Assembly: GCF_018131015.1 (NCBI RefSeq)
Contig: NZ_JAFCJJ010000021.1
Coordinates: forward strand, 51,584-115,583
Origin: Bradyrhizobium diazoefficiens
GTDB taxonomy: Bacteria; Pseudomonadota; Alphaproteobacteria; Rhizobiales; Xanthobacteraceae
Direction of reading: 5' to 3'
DNA: 64,000 nucleotides
Below, piece by piece: positions 1 through 7,563 of this stretch. The notes beneath the pieces were generated by a model. The model had not been told where the DNA came from and ran no database searches. It was given only the letters and a program-made list of their open reading frames with translations. Position 1 is the first letter of the stretch. Every line of letters begins with the position of its first letter. The translations under genes and the position numbers were made by a program.

Positions 1-54
1 GCCGCCGATCTCACCGCGCTGACAGCGCTGCGCGAGCGCCTGCTGACGCATTGA
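1..54 (+). CDS. C-terminal end of an unidentified gene (partial)
   Basis: Frame 1 is open from the first base and ends at TGA 52-54, giving a 17-residue tail with alternating leucines and arginines. It stops 18 bp before the end of the convergent cytochrome gene, a normal spacing for a real gene end. The protein begins outside the window, so its function cannot be read. A chance open stretch of this length is also possible. Confidence 0.4.
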   Translation, partial: AADLTALTALRERLLTH

Positions 55-72
55 CGGAGACGGAACGGCTTC

Positions 73-648
73 TTACAGCCCGGCCAGGAACTCCGCCAGC
101 GCCGCCAGGTCGCTCTCCGGCGTGGCGATCATCAAGTCGGACATGCCGGGATTGTTGCCGCGGGCGCGGGTGCGGAAGTCGGCCATGGTTTTGGCGAGAT
201 ATTCGCGGCTCTGGCCGGCAAGCCGCGGCGCGGTGCTGGTGCCCTGAAATTGCTCGAGATGGCAGCCGGTGCAGCCGACCGAATGTTCGGCGTCGGTTGC
301 CTTCCTCGAAACGTCCTTTGGCGCACGGGGCTGCCCCAGGTCCGGCCACTTCTTCTGCGAAAAATATTCCGCAATCGCCAGCATCTCGTCCTTCTCGAAG
401 GCCGATGCGATAGGCTGCATGATTTCGCTCTTGCGGTCACCGCGCTTGAAGTCGCGAAGCTGGATGTAGATGTAGCCGGTGAGCTGGCCCCAGATGACCG
501 GCGTTGTCTTGTCGACCGGTTTGCCGTCGGCGCCGTGGCAACCGGCACAGACCTCGGTCTTTTCGGCGATGCTGTCTGCCGCCGCAGGCGCGACACCTGC
601 GCTCAGCGCAAGTCCGAGCAGGATGACTGAACGCAATTTCATCGCCAT
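73..648 (-). CDS. Di-haem c-type cytochrome, periplasmic
   Basis: A 191-residue protein with an N-terminal signal peptide (hydrophobic segment about 5-24, then Ala-Asp) and two haem-binding motifs, CAGCH at 34-38 and CTGCH at 126-130. The two similar halves resemble the cytochrome c4/c553 class. It lies 78 bp downstream of the PQQ dehydrogenase on the same strand, so it is probably that enzyme's electron acceptor or a relay to the terminal oxidase. Classical XoxG/MxaG partners are mono-haem, so this would be a different type of partner. An alternative ATG two codons downstream (642) is possible; neither start has a strong ribosome site. The haem assignment is firm; the pairing is inferred from position. 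Confidence 0.85.
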   Translation of the reverse strand: MAMKLRSVILLGLALSAGVAPAAADSIAEKTEVCAGCHGADGKPVDKTTPVIWGQLTGYIYIQLRDFKRGDRKSEIMQPIASAFEKDEMLAIAEYFSQKKWPDLGQPRAPKDVSRKATDAEHSVGCTGCHLEQFQGTSTAPRLAGQSREYLAKTMADFRTRARGNNPGMSDLMIATPESDLAALAEFLAGL

Positions 649-726
649 GAAAACAATCCGTATGTTCCAACGAAAACGGGGCCGCGTACGGCCCCGCCTG
701 GTTCACGATAAAGCTCGCCTGTTGGT

Positions 727-2442
727 TCAATCAAGCGTGAAGGCGATGATGTTGTTGCCGCGCTTGAAATTGACCTGGGTGTTGCCGCCCGCGCCGACCA
801 CGATGTACTGCTTGCCGCCCACCATGTAGCTCGACGGCGGCGCGTTGACGCCGGCGCCGGCGCGGAAGCTCCAGAGCTCCTTGCCGTCGGCGGAGTTGTA
901 GGCGGCGAACTTGCCGTTGCCTTCACCCGTGAAGACGAGCCCGCCCGCGGTCGCCAGGATGCCGCCGATCATCGGCTCCGGCGTCTTCACCTGCCATTTG
1001 ATCTTGCCGGTGTTGTAGTCCACGGCGGTAATGTTGCCGGACTGCTTTTCGCCGGGAATGGCGGTAAAGGCACCCCCGAGCCACAGCTTGCCGTTCGGGT
1101 AGGGCGAGTTCTCGACACGGTAGGTCATCGGCTGATGCAGGTTGATGGCATATGCCAGCGACTGGCTCGGATCGGTCGCGATCGGCGACCATTCGACGCC
1201 GCCGTTCGCACCCGGCAGCATGCGGGCGCCTTCCTTGGTCGGCAGCACCCACATGTTCTCCTGCGGCACCATCGCCTCGGAGAAGCGGATCAGGCTGCAG
1301 TCCTTGCGATCGTGCACATAGATGTGCCCGGTCTTGCCGGCATGGAGCACGCCGGGGACCACCTTGCCGCTCTTGTCCTTGACATCGACCAGCACCGGCG
1401 GGCTCACCGCGTCGAGATCCCAGACATCGTGGGCGATGTACTGGAAGTGGCAGACATACTTGCCGGTCTCGAGGTCGAGCGAGACGAGCGAGTCCGTATA
1501 GAGATTGTCGCCGGGACGGGTCGAGCCGTCGAGGTCGGGCGAGGGATTGCCGACCACGAAATAGATCCGGTTGGTGGCCAGATCGACGGCCGGGTTCTGC
1601 CAGACGCCACCGCCGAGTTTGGCGAAGGGATCGCCGTTCTTGGCGAGTGCTTCCTTTTCCGCGGCGATGTCGCGATGCATGTCGCGTCCGGTCGCGTCCT
1701 TGGTGGCCCAGACGCCGACCGAGCTGTCCGGAATGGTGTTGAAGTTCCAGAGCTGCTTGCCGGTCTTGGCGTCATAGGCGCGTACAAAGCCGCGAATGCC
1801 GTACTCGCCGCCATTGGTACCAATCAGCACCTTGTCCTTCACCACCGTCGGCGCCATCGTCTCGCTGTAGCCCAACTCGGGATCGGCGATATCGGTCTTC
1901 CAGACCACGTCGCCGGTCTTGGCGCTGAGTGCGACCAGCTTTGCATCGAGCGTCGCCAGATAGACCATGTCGTTGAGGACCTGGACGCCGCGATTGTTCG
2001 GGCCGCAGCAGTAGGTCGTGATCGGTCCCATCTTGTGATTGTAGTGCCAGAGCTCGCGGCCGGTCTTGGCGTCGAGCGCATAGACGTGGCTGTAGGAGGT
2101 GGTCACGAACATCACGCCGTCGACCACGATGGGCGAGGTCTCCAGCGATTCCTTGACGTCGGTCTGGTAGATCCAGGCGACGTGCAGGTTCTTCACGTTC
2201 TTCTGGTTGATCTGCTTGGCCGGGTGAAACCGGGTCTGCGCGTAATTGCCGTTGGTCAGCAGGAAATTCGTCGCGTTCTTGTCGGCGGCATCGAGCATCG
2301 CCTGCGTCACCGGCGTGACGTTGGCCGTGCCCACCGGGCCGACGGAGTCCTGCTTCACTTCCTGTTGTGCGTAAGCGGTGGCTGGCAGATAACAAGCCAA
2401 GCCAAGCAGCGCGGCGTAGCCGCCGATCGACAATCTATTCAT
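727..2442 (-). CDS. PQQ-dependent alcohol dehydrogenase, lanthanide-type active site
   Basis: A 571-residue quinoprotein with signal peptide (cleavage near residue 25, after AYA) and the repeated W-motif blades of the methanol/ethanol dehydrogenase propeller. The vicinal cysteine pair that contacts PQQ is at 145-146 (YCCGPNN). The catalytic Asp is at 342 in the motif WDLD, and a second Asp sits two residues on at 344. In this family Asp at that position marks rare-earth-dependent enzymes (XoxF, ExaF, PedH), whereas calcium enzymes carry Ala, Ser or Thr. It oxidises primary alcohols or aldehydes in the periplasm and passes electrons to cytochrome c. The substrate cannot be read from sequence. 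The 194 bp upstream (2443-2636) must hold the promoter; no clear site was seen there. Confidence 0.9.
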   Translation of the reverse strand: MNRLSIGGYAALLGLACYLPATAYAQQEVKQDSVGPVGTANVTPVTQAMLDAADKNATNFLLTNGNYAQTRFHPAKQINQKNVKNLHVAWIYQTDVKESLETSPIVVDGVMFVTTSYSHVYALDAKTGRELWHYNHKMGPITTYCCGPNNRGVQVLNDMVYLATLDAKLVALSAKTGDVVWKTDIADPELGYSETMAPTVVKDKVLIGTNGGEYGIRGFVRAYDAKTGKQLWNFNTIPDSSVGVWATKDATGRDMHRDIAAEKEALAKNGDPFAKLGGGVWQNPAVDLATNRIYFVVGNPSPDLDGSTRPGDNLYTDSLVSLDLETGKYVCHFQYIAHDVWDLDAVSPPVLVDVKDKSGKVVPGVLHAGKTGHIYVHDRKDCSLIRFSEAMVPQENMWVLPTKEGARMLPGANGGVEWSPIATDPSQSLAYAINLHQPMTYRVENSPYPNGKLWLGGAFTAIPGEKQSGNITAVDYNTGKIKWQVKTPEPMIGGILATAGGLVFTGEGNGKFAAYNSADGKELWSFRAGAGVNAPPSSYMVGGKQYIVVGAGGNTQVNFKRGNNIIAFTLD

Positions 2443-2636
2443 CCGTTCCGCCCCGATTATTGTTTTGGTTTAACCGGCCGAATATTGCGCGGTGTGATGG
2501 AACTCTGACTCCGCGATGGCCGCTTTGACAAGGAGAAAGAGTTCCGGCCTCTCTTCTCACGCAGCGCAATCAAGCGTTCGCTGTTGCGGAATGAATTGTT
2601 GCTCTGCGATGACGTGTGTGCCGGTCGTGATCTGCC

Positions 2637-3512
2637 TTAAGGTCCGTACAGCACTAATTCCGTATCGGTGAGATCAGCCAGATGCGGTCGGTGCGGGCCC
2701 TTGAAGTATTTCCGTCCGCGCCGCTCGGTATAAATGCCGACCAGGCCGGGGACGGGCTCGTTGGAATCGACGATCACGGCGATCTTGCCGAGCCGGAGCA
2801 GGAGCCGGCCGATGCGGCCGGCGCAGGCGACATATTCGGCGACATTCCGGCAGTAAATCAGCTGCATCGCGGGCGGTGCGATGAAACCGCGGCGGATGCG
2901 GACGGGCTGCAGAATGAACGGGAAGGTGCCCTTCGGGGTACGGCACACCAGGCTGAGGCAGTTGTAGCGCGCATGCCGGATCAACAGCTCGGTCTCGGCC
3001 TCGTTCAGGCCCTCGATCTGCTTGGTGTGCTGTGAGATAACCTCGATCTTGCTCCAGCGGGCGGTGCGTGACAAAGCGGGCACCGAGAAGAACAGGCCGC
3101 GGCAATAGGCGCGAAATCCCTGCGTCTCGATGATCGGCCAGGTCCACACAGCCGGGCTGATGTTGAGATAGGTCACGTGCTTGTGCCGCTGTGCGATCTT
3201 GGTCAGCAGCGGCGCATAGTTGCGATGGGACGGCTCGACATACCAGCTCGACAGGTTGCACTGGATGGCGGTCTCCTCGCCGACCTTGCGTGCCGTGTAG
3301 ATCAGCAGTAGCACGCCGACCGCTTCACCGTCATTGTCGAGCATGTAGCCGAAGCGCGGATAGCCCTCCGGCACCGGCCGGAAGGCCTGCCGGCGCAGGC
3401 CCTGGATCCAGTAATTGCGCGAGCGGCCGACGAAGCCGCGCGTCAGCAAGTCCGCGATCGCCTCGACATCGGACTCGGTGATCTCGCGGCATCGGACCTT
3501 GGTGTGGATCAC
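2637..3512 (-). CDS. GNAT-like acyltransferase of the carrier-protein cluster
   Basis: A 291-residue protein whose first half looks like a GNAT acyltransferase: an opening strand with REITESDVEAIADLL, a central beta-strand region, and a WYVEPSHR segment like the acetyl-CoA-binding turn. The second half (about 150-291) matches nothing I recognise. It is the last gene of a same-strand set, starting 36 bp after the amino acid:[carrier protein] ligase, so it may move the aminoacyl group from the carrier protein to an acceptor; that is inference. The start is a GTG with only a weak upstream purine stretch, so the exact start is uncertain. The fold call is moderate; the substrate is unknown. Confidence 0.65.
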   Translation of the reverse strand: MIHTKVRCREITESDVEAIADLLTRGFVGRSRNYWIQGLRRQAFRPVPEGYPRFGYMLDNDGEAVGVLLLIYTARKVGEETAIQCNLSSWYVEPSHRNYAPLLTKIAQRHKHVTYLNISPAVWTWPIIETQGFRAYCRGLFFSVPALSRTARWSKIEVISQHTKQIEGLNEAETELLIRHARYNCLSLVCRTPKGTFPFILQPVRIRRGFIAPPAMQLIYCRNVAEYVACAGRIGRLLLRLGKIAVIVDSNEPVPGLVGIYTERRGRKYFKGPHRPHLADLTDTELVLYGP

Positions 3513-3548
3513 GCTCGTCTTGCCCGTGGAAATGGTCGGCCCCTTGCT

Positions 3549-4529
3549 CTAGCGCCAGCCTTCGCCATGGGCGTCAGCCAAGGCTTGCGGCTGCAGCCCA
3601 AGGATCTCCCGCACCTTGGCGGGCCAGGCGGAAAGGTCGGTGCCGTGGGTGTGGAACATGGCGACAGCGAGCCGGTCCATGCCGAAGGCGACGCAGCCGG
3701 TGTGCGCCGGTTCGTCATTGGCGTCCTGGATGCCCCAGGTCGTGCCGAAATGCTCGCGATGATAGTTGAAGCTCATGCAGGCCGTGGGCTGCTCCTCCGA
3801 GCGCAGCGGGATCAGCAGCTCGAACTTGAGCTGCTGCTGCTTCTGGCTCACCGCCTTCATCTGGCCGACGCGGCCGAAGAAGGGGTCGCTGGCATAGTCG
3901 ACGCGGAAGGTGAGGCCGAGGTCGCGGGCGACCGCCTGCGCACGCACCATCCAGCGCTCGCGGAAATCGGCGACGTCGTCGGGCGTGCCGATGCAGACAT
4001 ATTCGCGCATGCGGAACGATTGCAGCCGGTCGAGATGCTTCGAGGGCTCGCGGCGGAAGCAGTCGGCGGCGACGTCGAAGCGCAGGCCGCCCTTCGGCAA
4101 CCGGCCGCGGCCCGCCGCGATCGGATAGACCGGGTAGCAGGCGGCCGGCGACAGCACGAGGTCGGCCGGCGACAGCGAGCTGGTCCAGTCGCCGCCTGCA
4201 TCGAAACGGCTCACCGCGGCGTTGATCTCGCGCTCGGTGCCATGCAGGCCGCAGACGCAGCCGAGCAGGTTCGGAAAGCTCTTGAGATAGCCGGACTTCT
4301 CGAGCTGGGCGCGGCTCATCACCGGCGGAAAGCGCATCACCTCGGTGCCGGCCTCGCGATGGCGGGTAATCAGTGCGGCGAGGCGTTCGACGACGCCCTC
4401 ATACAGCGCGGTGCGGGCATAGACGCCGTCCGCACCCATGCGGTGGAACAGCGTGTCGGCGAGGTGATCGAGCGGGTCGACAGCCTGCGGGGCGGTCTCG
4501 GGAGAATCGGGGAGCACGGCAATGTTCAT
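3549..4529 (-). CDS. Amino acid:[carrier protein] ligase, class II aaRS homolog
   Basis: A 326-residue protein resembling the catalytic core of atypical (archaeal-type) seryl-tRNA synthetase but lacking a tRNA-binding domain. Motif 2 is visible as CFRRE...SFRMREY (157-177) and motif 3 as AFGMDRL (281-287). The zinc ligands of the family, Cys131, Glu176 and Cys279, are at the same numbers I recall for the characterised B. japonicum enzyme Bll0957. That family activates a small amino acid (glycine for Bll0957) with ATP and loads it onto the phosphopantetheine of a small carrier protein rather than tRNA. A candidate carrier protein is encoded divergently at 6139. The gene lies between the dehydrogenase-like and GNAT-like genes with gaps of 33 and 36 bp, suggesting one transcript. 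Which amino acid this copy uses is inferred by similarity. Confidence 0.92.
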   Translation of the reverse strand: MNIAVLPDSPETAPQAVDPLDHLADTLFHRMGADGVYARTALYEGVVERLAALITRHREAGTEVMRFPPVMSRAQLEKSGYLKSFPNLLGCVCGLHGTEREINAAVSRFDAGGDWTSSLSPADLVLSPAACYPVYPIAAGRGRLPKGGLRFDVAADCFRREPSKHLDRLQSFRMREYVCIGTPDDVADFRERWMVRAQAVARDLGLTFRVDYASDPFFGRVGQMKAVSQKQQQLKFELLIPLRSEEQPTACMSFNYHREHFGTTWGIQDANDEPAHTGCVAFGMDRLAVAMFHTHGTDLSAWPAKVREILGLQPQALADAHGEGWR

Positions 4530-4562
4530 GGTTCGATATCCTGCTGTCTGAAATGTTGATCG

Positions 4563-5780
4563 TCAGTCGCGAAGGCTTGCCGGCACGCCGCTCATCAGCG
4601 TCGAGGTGGCGGCATTGGCGAGAATGCGGTCGTTGTTGATCATGATCGGCGACGACAGCACGTCGCGCAGGTGGCGGCCCATGGTGAACTCGCCGTCGTT
4701 GCGGTAGCCGGAGAGGCCGTTGGTGCGCATCGCATGCATCACGGTCTCGACCGCAAGCTCGGAAGCCTGCACCTTCAACAGCGTGATCGACGACTGGAAG
4801 TCGAGCGAGCCCAGCGCCCGGTCGTCATGCTCGGCGCGGGCGAAGGCGTCGAGATTGGCCGAGATCAGCGCCCGCAGCTTGGCCAGCGACATTTTCGCGG
4901 CGGTGAAGTGCGCCGCCGCCGGCGGCATCTGTCCGCCGGACGAGCGCGCCGCCTTGCGGATGAAGGCCTGCGCCCGCGTCACCGCGGCGGCGGCAATGCC
5001 GGCCCAGGCCGACGACCAGCACAGATGCGCGAACGGCGTCATGGTCTGGGCATGGATCTTGTCATAGGATTCCGGGAAGACGCGGTCGGCGGGACAATCG
5101 ACCCGGAGCTCGAAGCCGGTCGAGCAGGTGCCACGCATGCCGAGCGTTTCCCAGCCCAGCGTCCGCTTCAGCGAATAGTCGTCCTTGGCGAGCGCCAGCA
5201 GCACCTGGTCGGAGGCGGCGGCGTCGGTGGCGCGGCGGGCGATGGTGACGAGGCCGTCGGCCTCGGCGCCGTAGGAGATCACGGTGGCGTCGCGCACCAG
5301 CGAGACGGTGTCGCCGGCCTGGTCGACGGCAGCGGCGCTGGCGCGGATGTTGCCGCCGTTCTGGCCTTCGGTGGTGGAGGAGGCGAGCAGCCACTGGTCG
5401 CGGGCGACCCGGCGCATCATGGTCTCCATCCAGGGAATGCCGTGGCCGTGCCTGACGACGCAGGCGACCTTGGTCTGGTGCATCGCGTAGATCATCGCGG
5501 TGGAGGCGCAGGCGCGCCCGAGCGTGTAGCAGATGTCGGTGACGTCGTGGATCGAGGCGCCGAAGCCGCCGAACTCGACCGGGATCATGACGCCGAGCAG
5601 CTTCTGCTCGCGCGCGACCTCGAAAGCCTTGTGGGGGAAGCGGGCATCGCGATCGACCCCGTCCGCGTCGGCCGCTGCGACGGCGGCGGTGCGGGCGGCG
5701 CGTTCGATCAGGGAGGGGCCCTGCTCGAGGAAGCTCGTTTGCGTTTCGTCGACAGTGAGGACTGCTTCACGCACGTTCAT
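4563..5780 (-). CDS. Acyl-CoA dehydrogenase-like flavoprotein of the carrier-protein cluster
   Basis: A 405-residue member of the acyl-CoA dehydrogenase fold: N-terminal helices, the PVEFGGFGA segment near residue 70, a central beta domain containing the STTEG stretch, and a C-terminal helical domain. It opens the ligase/GNAT operon, with a strong ribosome site (GGAGG) before the ATG. Because the neighbours load an amino acid onto a carrier protein, the substrate may be an aminoacyl-S-carrier-protein rather than an acyl-CoA; PltE-type enzymes, which oxidise prolyl-S-carrier protein, are a known precedent. I did not identify the catalytic Glu with certainty, so dehydrogenase activity is probable rather than shown. 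Confidence 0.8.
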   Translation of the reverse strand: MNVREAVLTVDETQTSFLEQGPSLIERAARTAAVAAADADGVDRDARFPHKAFEVAREQKLLGVMIPVEFGGFGASIHDVTDICYTLGRACASTAMIYAMHQTKVACVVRHGHGIPWMETMMRRVARDQWLLASSTTEGQNGGNIRASAAAVDQAGDTVSLVRDATVISYGAEADGLVTIARRATDAAASDQVLLALAKDDYSLKRTLGWETLGMRGTCSTGFELRVDCPADRVFPESYDKIHAQTMTPFAHLCWSSAWAGIAAAAVTRAQAFIRKAARSSGGQMPPAAAHFTAAKMSLAKLRALISANLDAFARAEHDDRALGSLDFQSSITLLKVQASELAVETVMHAMRTNGLSGYRNDGEFTMGRHLRDVLSSPIMINNDRILANAATSTLMSGVPASLRD

Positions 5781-6138
5781 GCTCGTCCACCTCCGGTTCG
5801 TCGTTCAGGATCGCCGGCATCATTCGCGATGCCGTGTCAGCGATCCTCCGACCATCTTTGCTTGTGGGACGAGGCTACGGATTTAATTCAAATTCGTCGA
5901 TGAAATAGAGGGTAAACGAAGCCCAATTCCGAACGAACAGTTAAGGTCCGGTTGTTTGCATCGGCGGAATTCTTGCGATCGCGTTAGGGATCTGGAAGAG
6001 GCCTGATTTTTAGTCAATGTGAGTCATCGTTTACTAAGAAAGGGGAAGTAATCCTCACGCCCATTGCGGGATCGGCAGACCGTGCCCATCGTAGCCGTCA
6101 GCCCGGTCCGAACCCGATCAACAGATGGAAATTTGCCG
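5781..6138. other. Divergent control region of the carrier-protein cluster
   Basis: These 358 bp separate the left-going dehydrogenase/ligase/GNAT operon from the right-going carrier-protein gene. The stretch 5875-5930 is clearly more AT-rich than its surroundings and is the likeliest promoter zone. No convincing gene, terminator or clean inverted repeat was found. A shared regulatory region would keep the ligase and its carrier protein co-expressed; this is inferred from arrangement only. Confidence 0.4.
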
Positions 6139-6411
6139 ATGCAGGCTTTCGATATTGAATTGCGCAATCGCATCATCAGGCTGGTGAAGGGCATTCTCGA
6201 GCAGAATTCGCTGTCGGCGGACGTCACGCCGCAGTCAAAGCTTGTCGACGTTGGGCTCACCTCGATGGACATGGTCAACCTGATGCTCGGCGTCGAAGCC
6301 GAGTTCGATTTCACCATCCCGCAGTCCGAGATCACGCCGGAGAACTTTCAGTCGGTCGAGACGCTCGAGCGGATGGTCGCGACCCAGTTGCAGCCGGCAA
6401 CCGCGGCCTGA
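6139..6411 (+). CDS. Acyl/aminoacyl carrier protein
   Basis: A 90-residue four-helix carrier protein. The phosphopantetheine attachment serine is Ser42 in VGLTSMD, at the start of helix II where acyl carrier proteins have DSL. An upstream in-frame start would add 25 basic residues foreign to the family, so ATG 6139 was chosen. It is divergent from the amino acid:[carrier protein] ligase and is its probable substrate: the holo-protein would carry an aminoacyl thioester for the dehydrogenase-like and GNAT-like proteins. A palindromic repeat follows 15 bp after the stop. The family is clear; the partnership is inferred from position and from the published B. japonicum pairs. Confidence 0.9.
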   Translation: MQAFDIELRNRIIRLVKGILEQNSLSADVTPQSKLVDVGLTSMDMVNLMLGVEAEFDFTIPQSEITPENFQSVETLERMVATQLQPATAA

Positions 6412-6426
6412 GCTAGTTCTATCGGG

Positions 6427-6552
6427 GTCGTCCTGGCGAAAGCCAGGACCCATTACCCCAGGGAGTGGTTTGGCGAAGACTGGTCGTTCGGGACTAGCAC
6501 CGCCTCTCATCGATTGACCTCGCGGTATGGGTCCTGGCCTTCGCCAGGACGA
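6427..6552. repeat. Dispersed palindromic repeat, family A, copy 1
   Basis: Long imperfect inverted repeat: outer arms of about 28 bp start with GTCGTCCTGGCGAAAGCC and end with its complement, around a loop of about 70 bp. Each arm also contains a small internal hairpin (CCTGGC...GCCAGG). It begins 15 bp after the carrier-protein stop. Related copies are at 46295 and 62372, with partial ones at 13964 and 63834. Confidence 0.85.
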
Positions 6553-6669
6553 CACCAAATGTGTGGCGCGCACGCACTCTCCTGACGATCCCACCCCCGT
6601 TCCAAAACCGCCGCAAAGCTGGCATAGCTTCTCCCCTAGATCGCAATCGCGCCAAGGGGCGGAGCAGGC

Positions 6670-7545
6670 ATGACGCAGGCGGTATTGGGCATCATCGGCG
6701 GCTCCGGCATCTATGACCTGCCGGGACTCGAGGGCGCGCAGGAAGAGGTGATCAGGAGCCCTTGGGGCGAGCCGTCGGCACCCCTGCGGCGCGGCACCAT
6801 CGCGGGCCTGCCCATCGTGTTCCTGCCGCGCCACGACAAGGGCCACCGGCTGTCGCCCTCCGACATCAACTACCGCGCCAATATCGACGTGCTGAAGCGC
6901 GCCGGCGTCACCGACCTGATCTCGCTGTCGGCCTGCGGCTCCTTCAAGGAGGAGATGCCGCCCGGCACCTTCGTTCTCGTCGACCAGTTCGTCGACCGCA
7001 CCCACAAGCGCGAGAGCTCGTTCTTCGGCAAGGGATGCGTCGCGCATGTGTCGATGGCGCATCCGGTCTCGCCGCGACTGCGCATCCACCTCGCCGCCGC
7101 GGCCGAAGCGGAAGGAATCGCGATCGCGCGCGGCGGCACCTATGTCTGCATGGAGGGGCCGCAGTTCTCGACCCTTGCCGAGAGCATGACCTACAAGACG
7201 CTGGGCTATTCCGTGATCGGCATGACCAACATGCCCGAAGCCAAGCTCGCGCGCGAGGCGGAGATCTGTTACGCCACCGTCGCGATGGTGACCGATTTCG
7301 ACTGCTGGCATCCCGACCACGACGCCGTCACCGTGCAGGACATCATCCGCGTGCTGACCTCCAACGCCGACAAGGCGAAGGCGCTGGTGGCGCGGCTGGC
7401 CAAAGATTTTCCGCGCGAGCATGAGCCGTGCCCGATCGGTTCGGACCGCGCGCTCGACACCGCGCTGATCACCGCGCCCGAGGCGCGCGATCCCGAGCTT
7501 TTGAAGAAGCTCGACGCGGTAGCCGGACGCGTGCTGCGCGGTTGA
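6670..7545 (+). CDS. mtnP: S-methyl-5'-thioadenosine phosphorylase
   Basis: A 291-residue trimeric nucleoside phosphorylase of the human MTAP type. The N-terminal GIIGGSGIYDLPG is the family signature; the phosphate-binding RHDKGH is at about 55-60 and the substrate-loop MEGPQFST about 160-167. It splits methylthioadenosine, a by-product of polyamine and homoserine-lactone synthesis, into adenine and methylthioribose-1-phosphate in the cytoplasm. Length is normal. The start has GGAGC upstream. The next gene, mtnA, follows after 18 bp and takes its product, so the two form an operon. Confidence 0.95.
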   Translation: MTQAVLGIIGGSGIYDLPGLEGAQEEVIRSPWGEPSAPLRRGTIAGLPIVFLPRHDKGHRLSPSDINYRANIDVLKRAGVTDLISLSACGSFKEEMPPGTFVLVDQFVDRTHKRESSFFGKGCVAHVSMAHPVSPRLRIHLAAAAEAEGIAIARGGTYVCMEGPQFSTLAESMTYKTLGYSVIGMTNMPEAKLAREAEICYATVAMVTDFDCWHPDHDAVTVQDIIRVLTSNADKAKALVARLAKDFPREHEPCPIGSDRALDTALITAPEARDPELLKKLDAVAGRVLRG

Positions 7546-7563
7546 AGTGAAAGGCAGAATTCC

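Noticed and set aside
1135..2508. 457-codon open frame opposite the PQQ dehydrogenase
   Set aside because: Antisense shadow of a GC-rich gene; the reverse strand encodes a clear quinoprotein with active-site motifs.
6412..6669. SAM-type riboswitch before mtnP
   Set aside because: The only structure is the family A palindrome, which also occurs after unrelated genes; no riboswitch core was seen.
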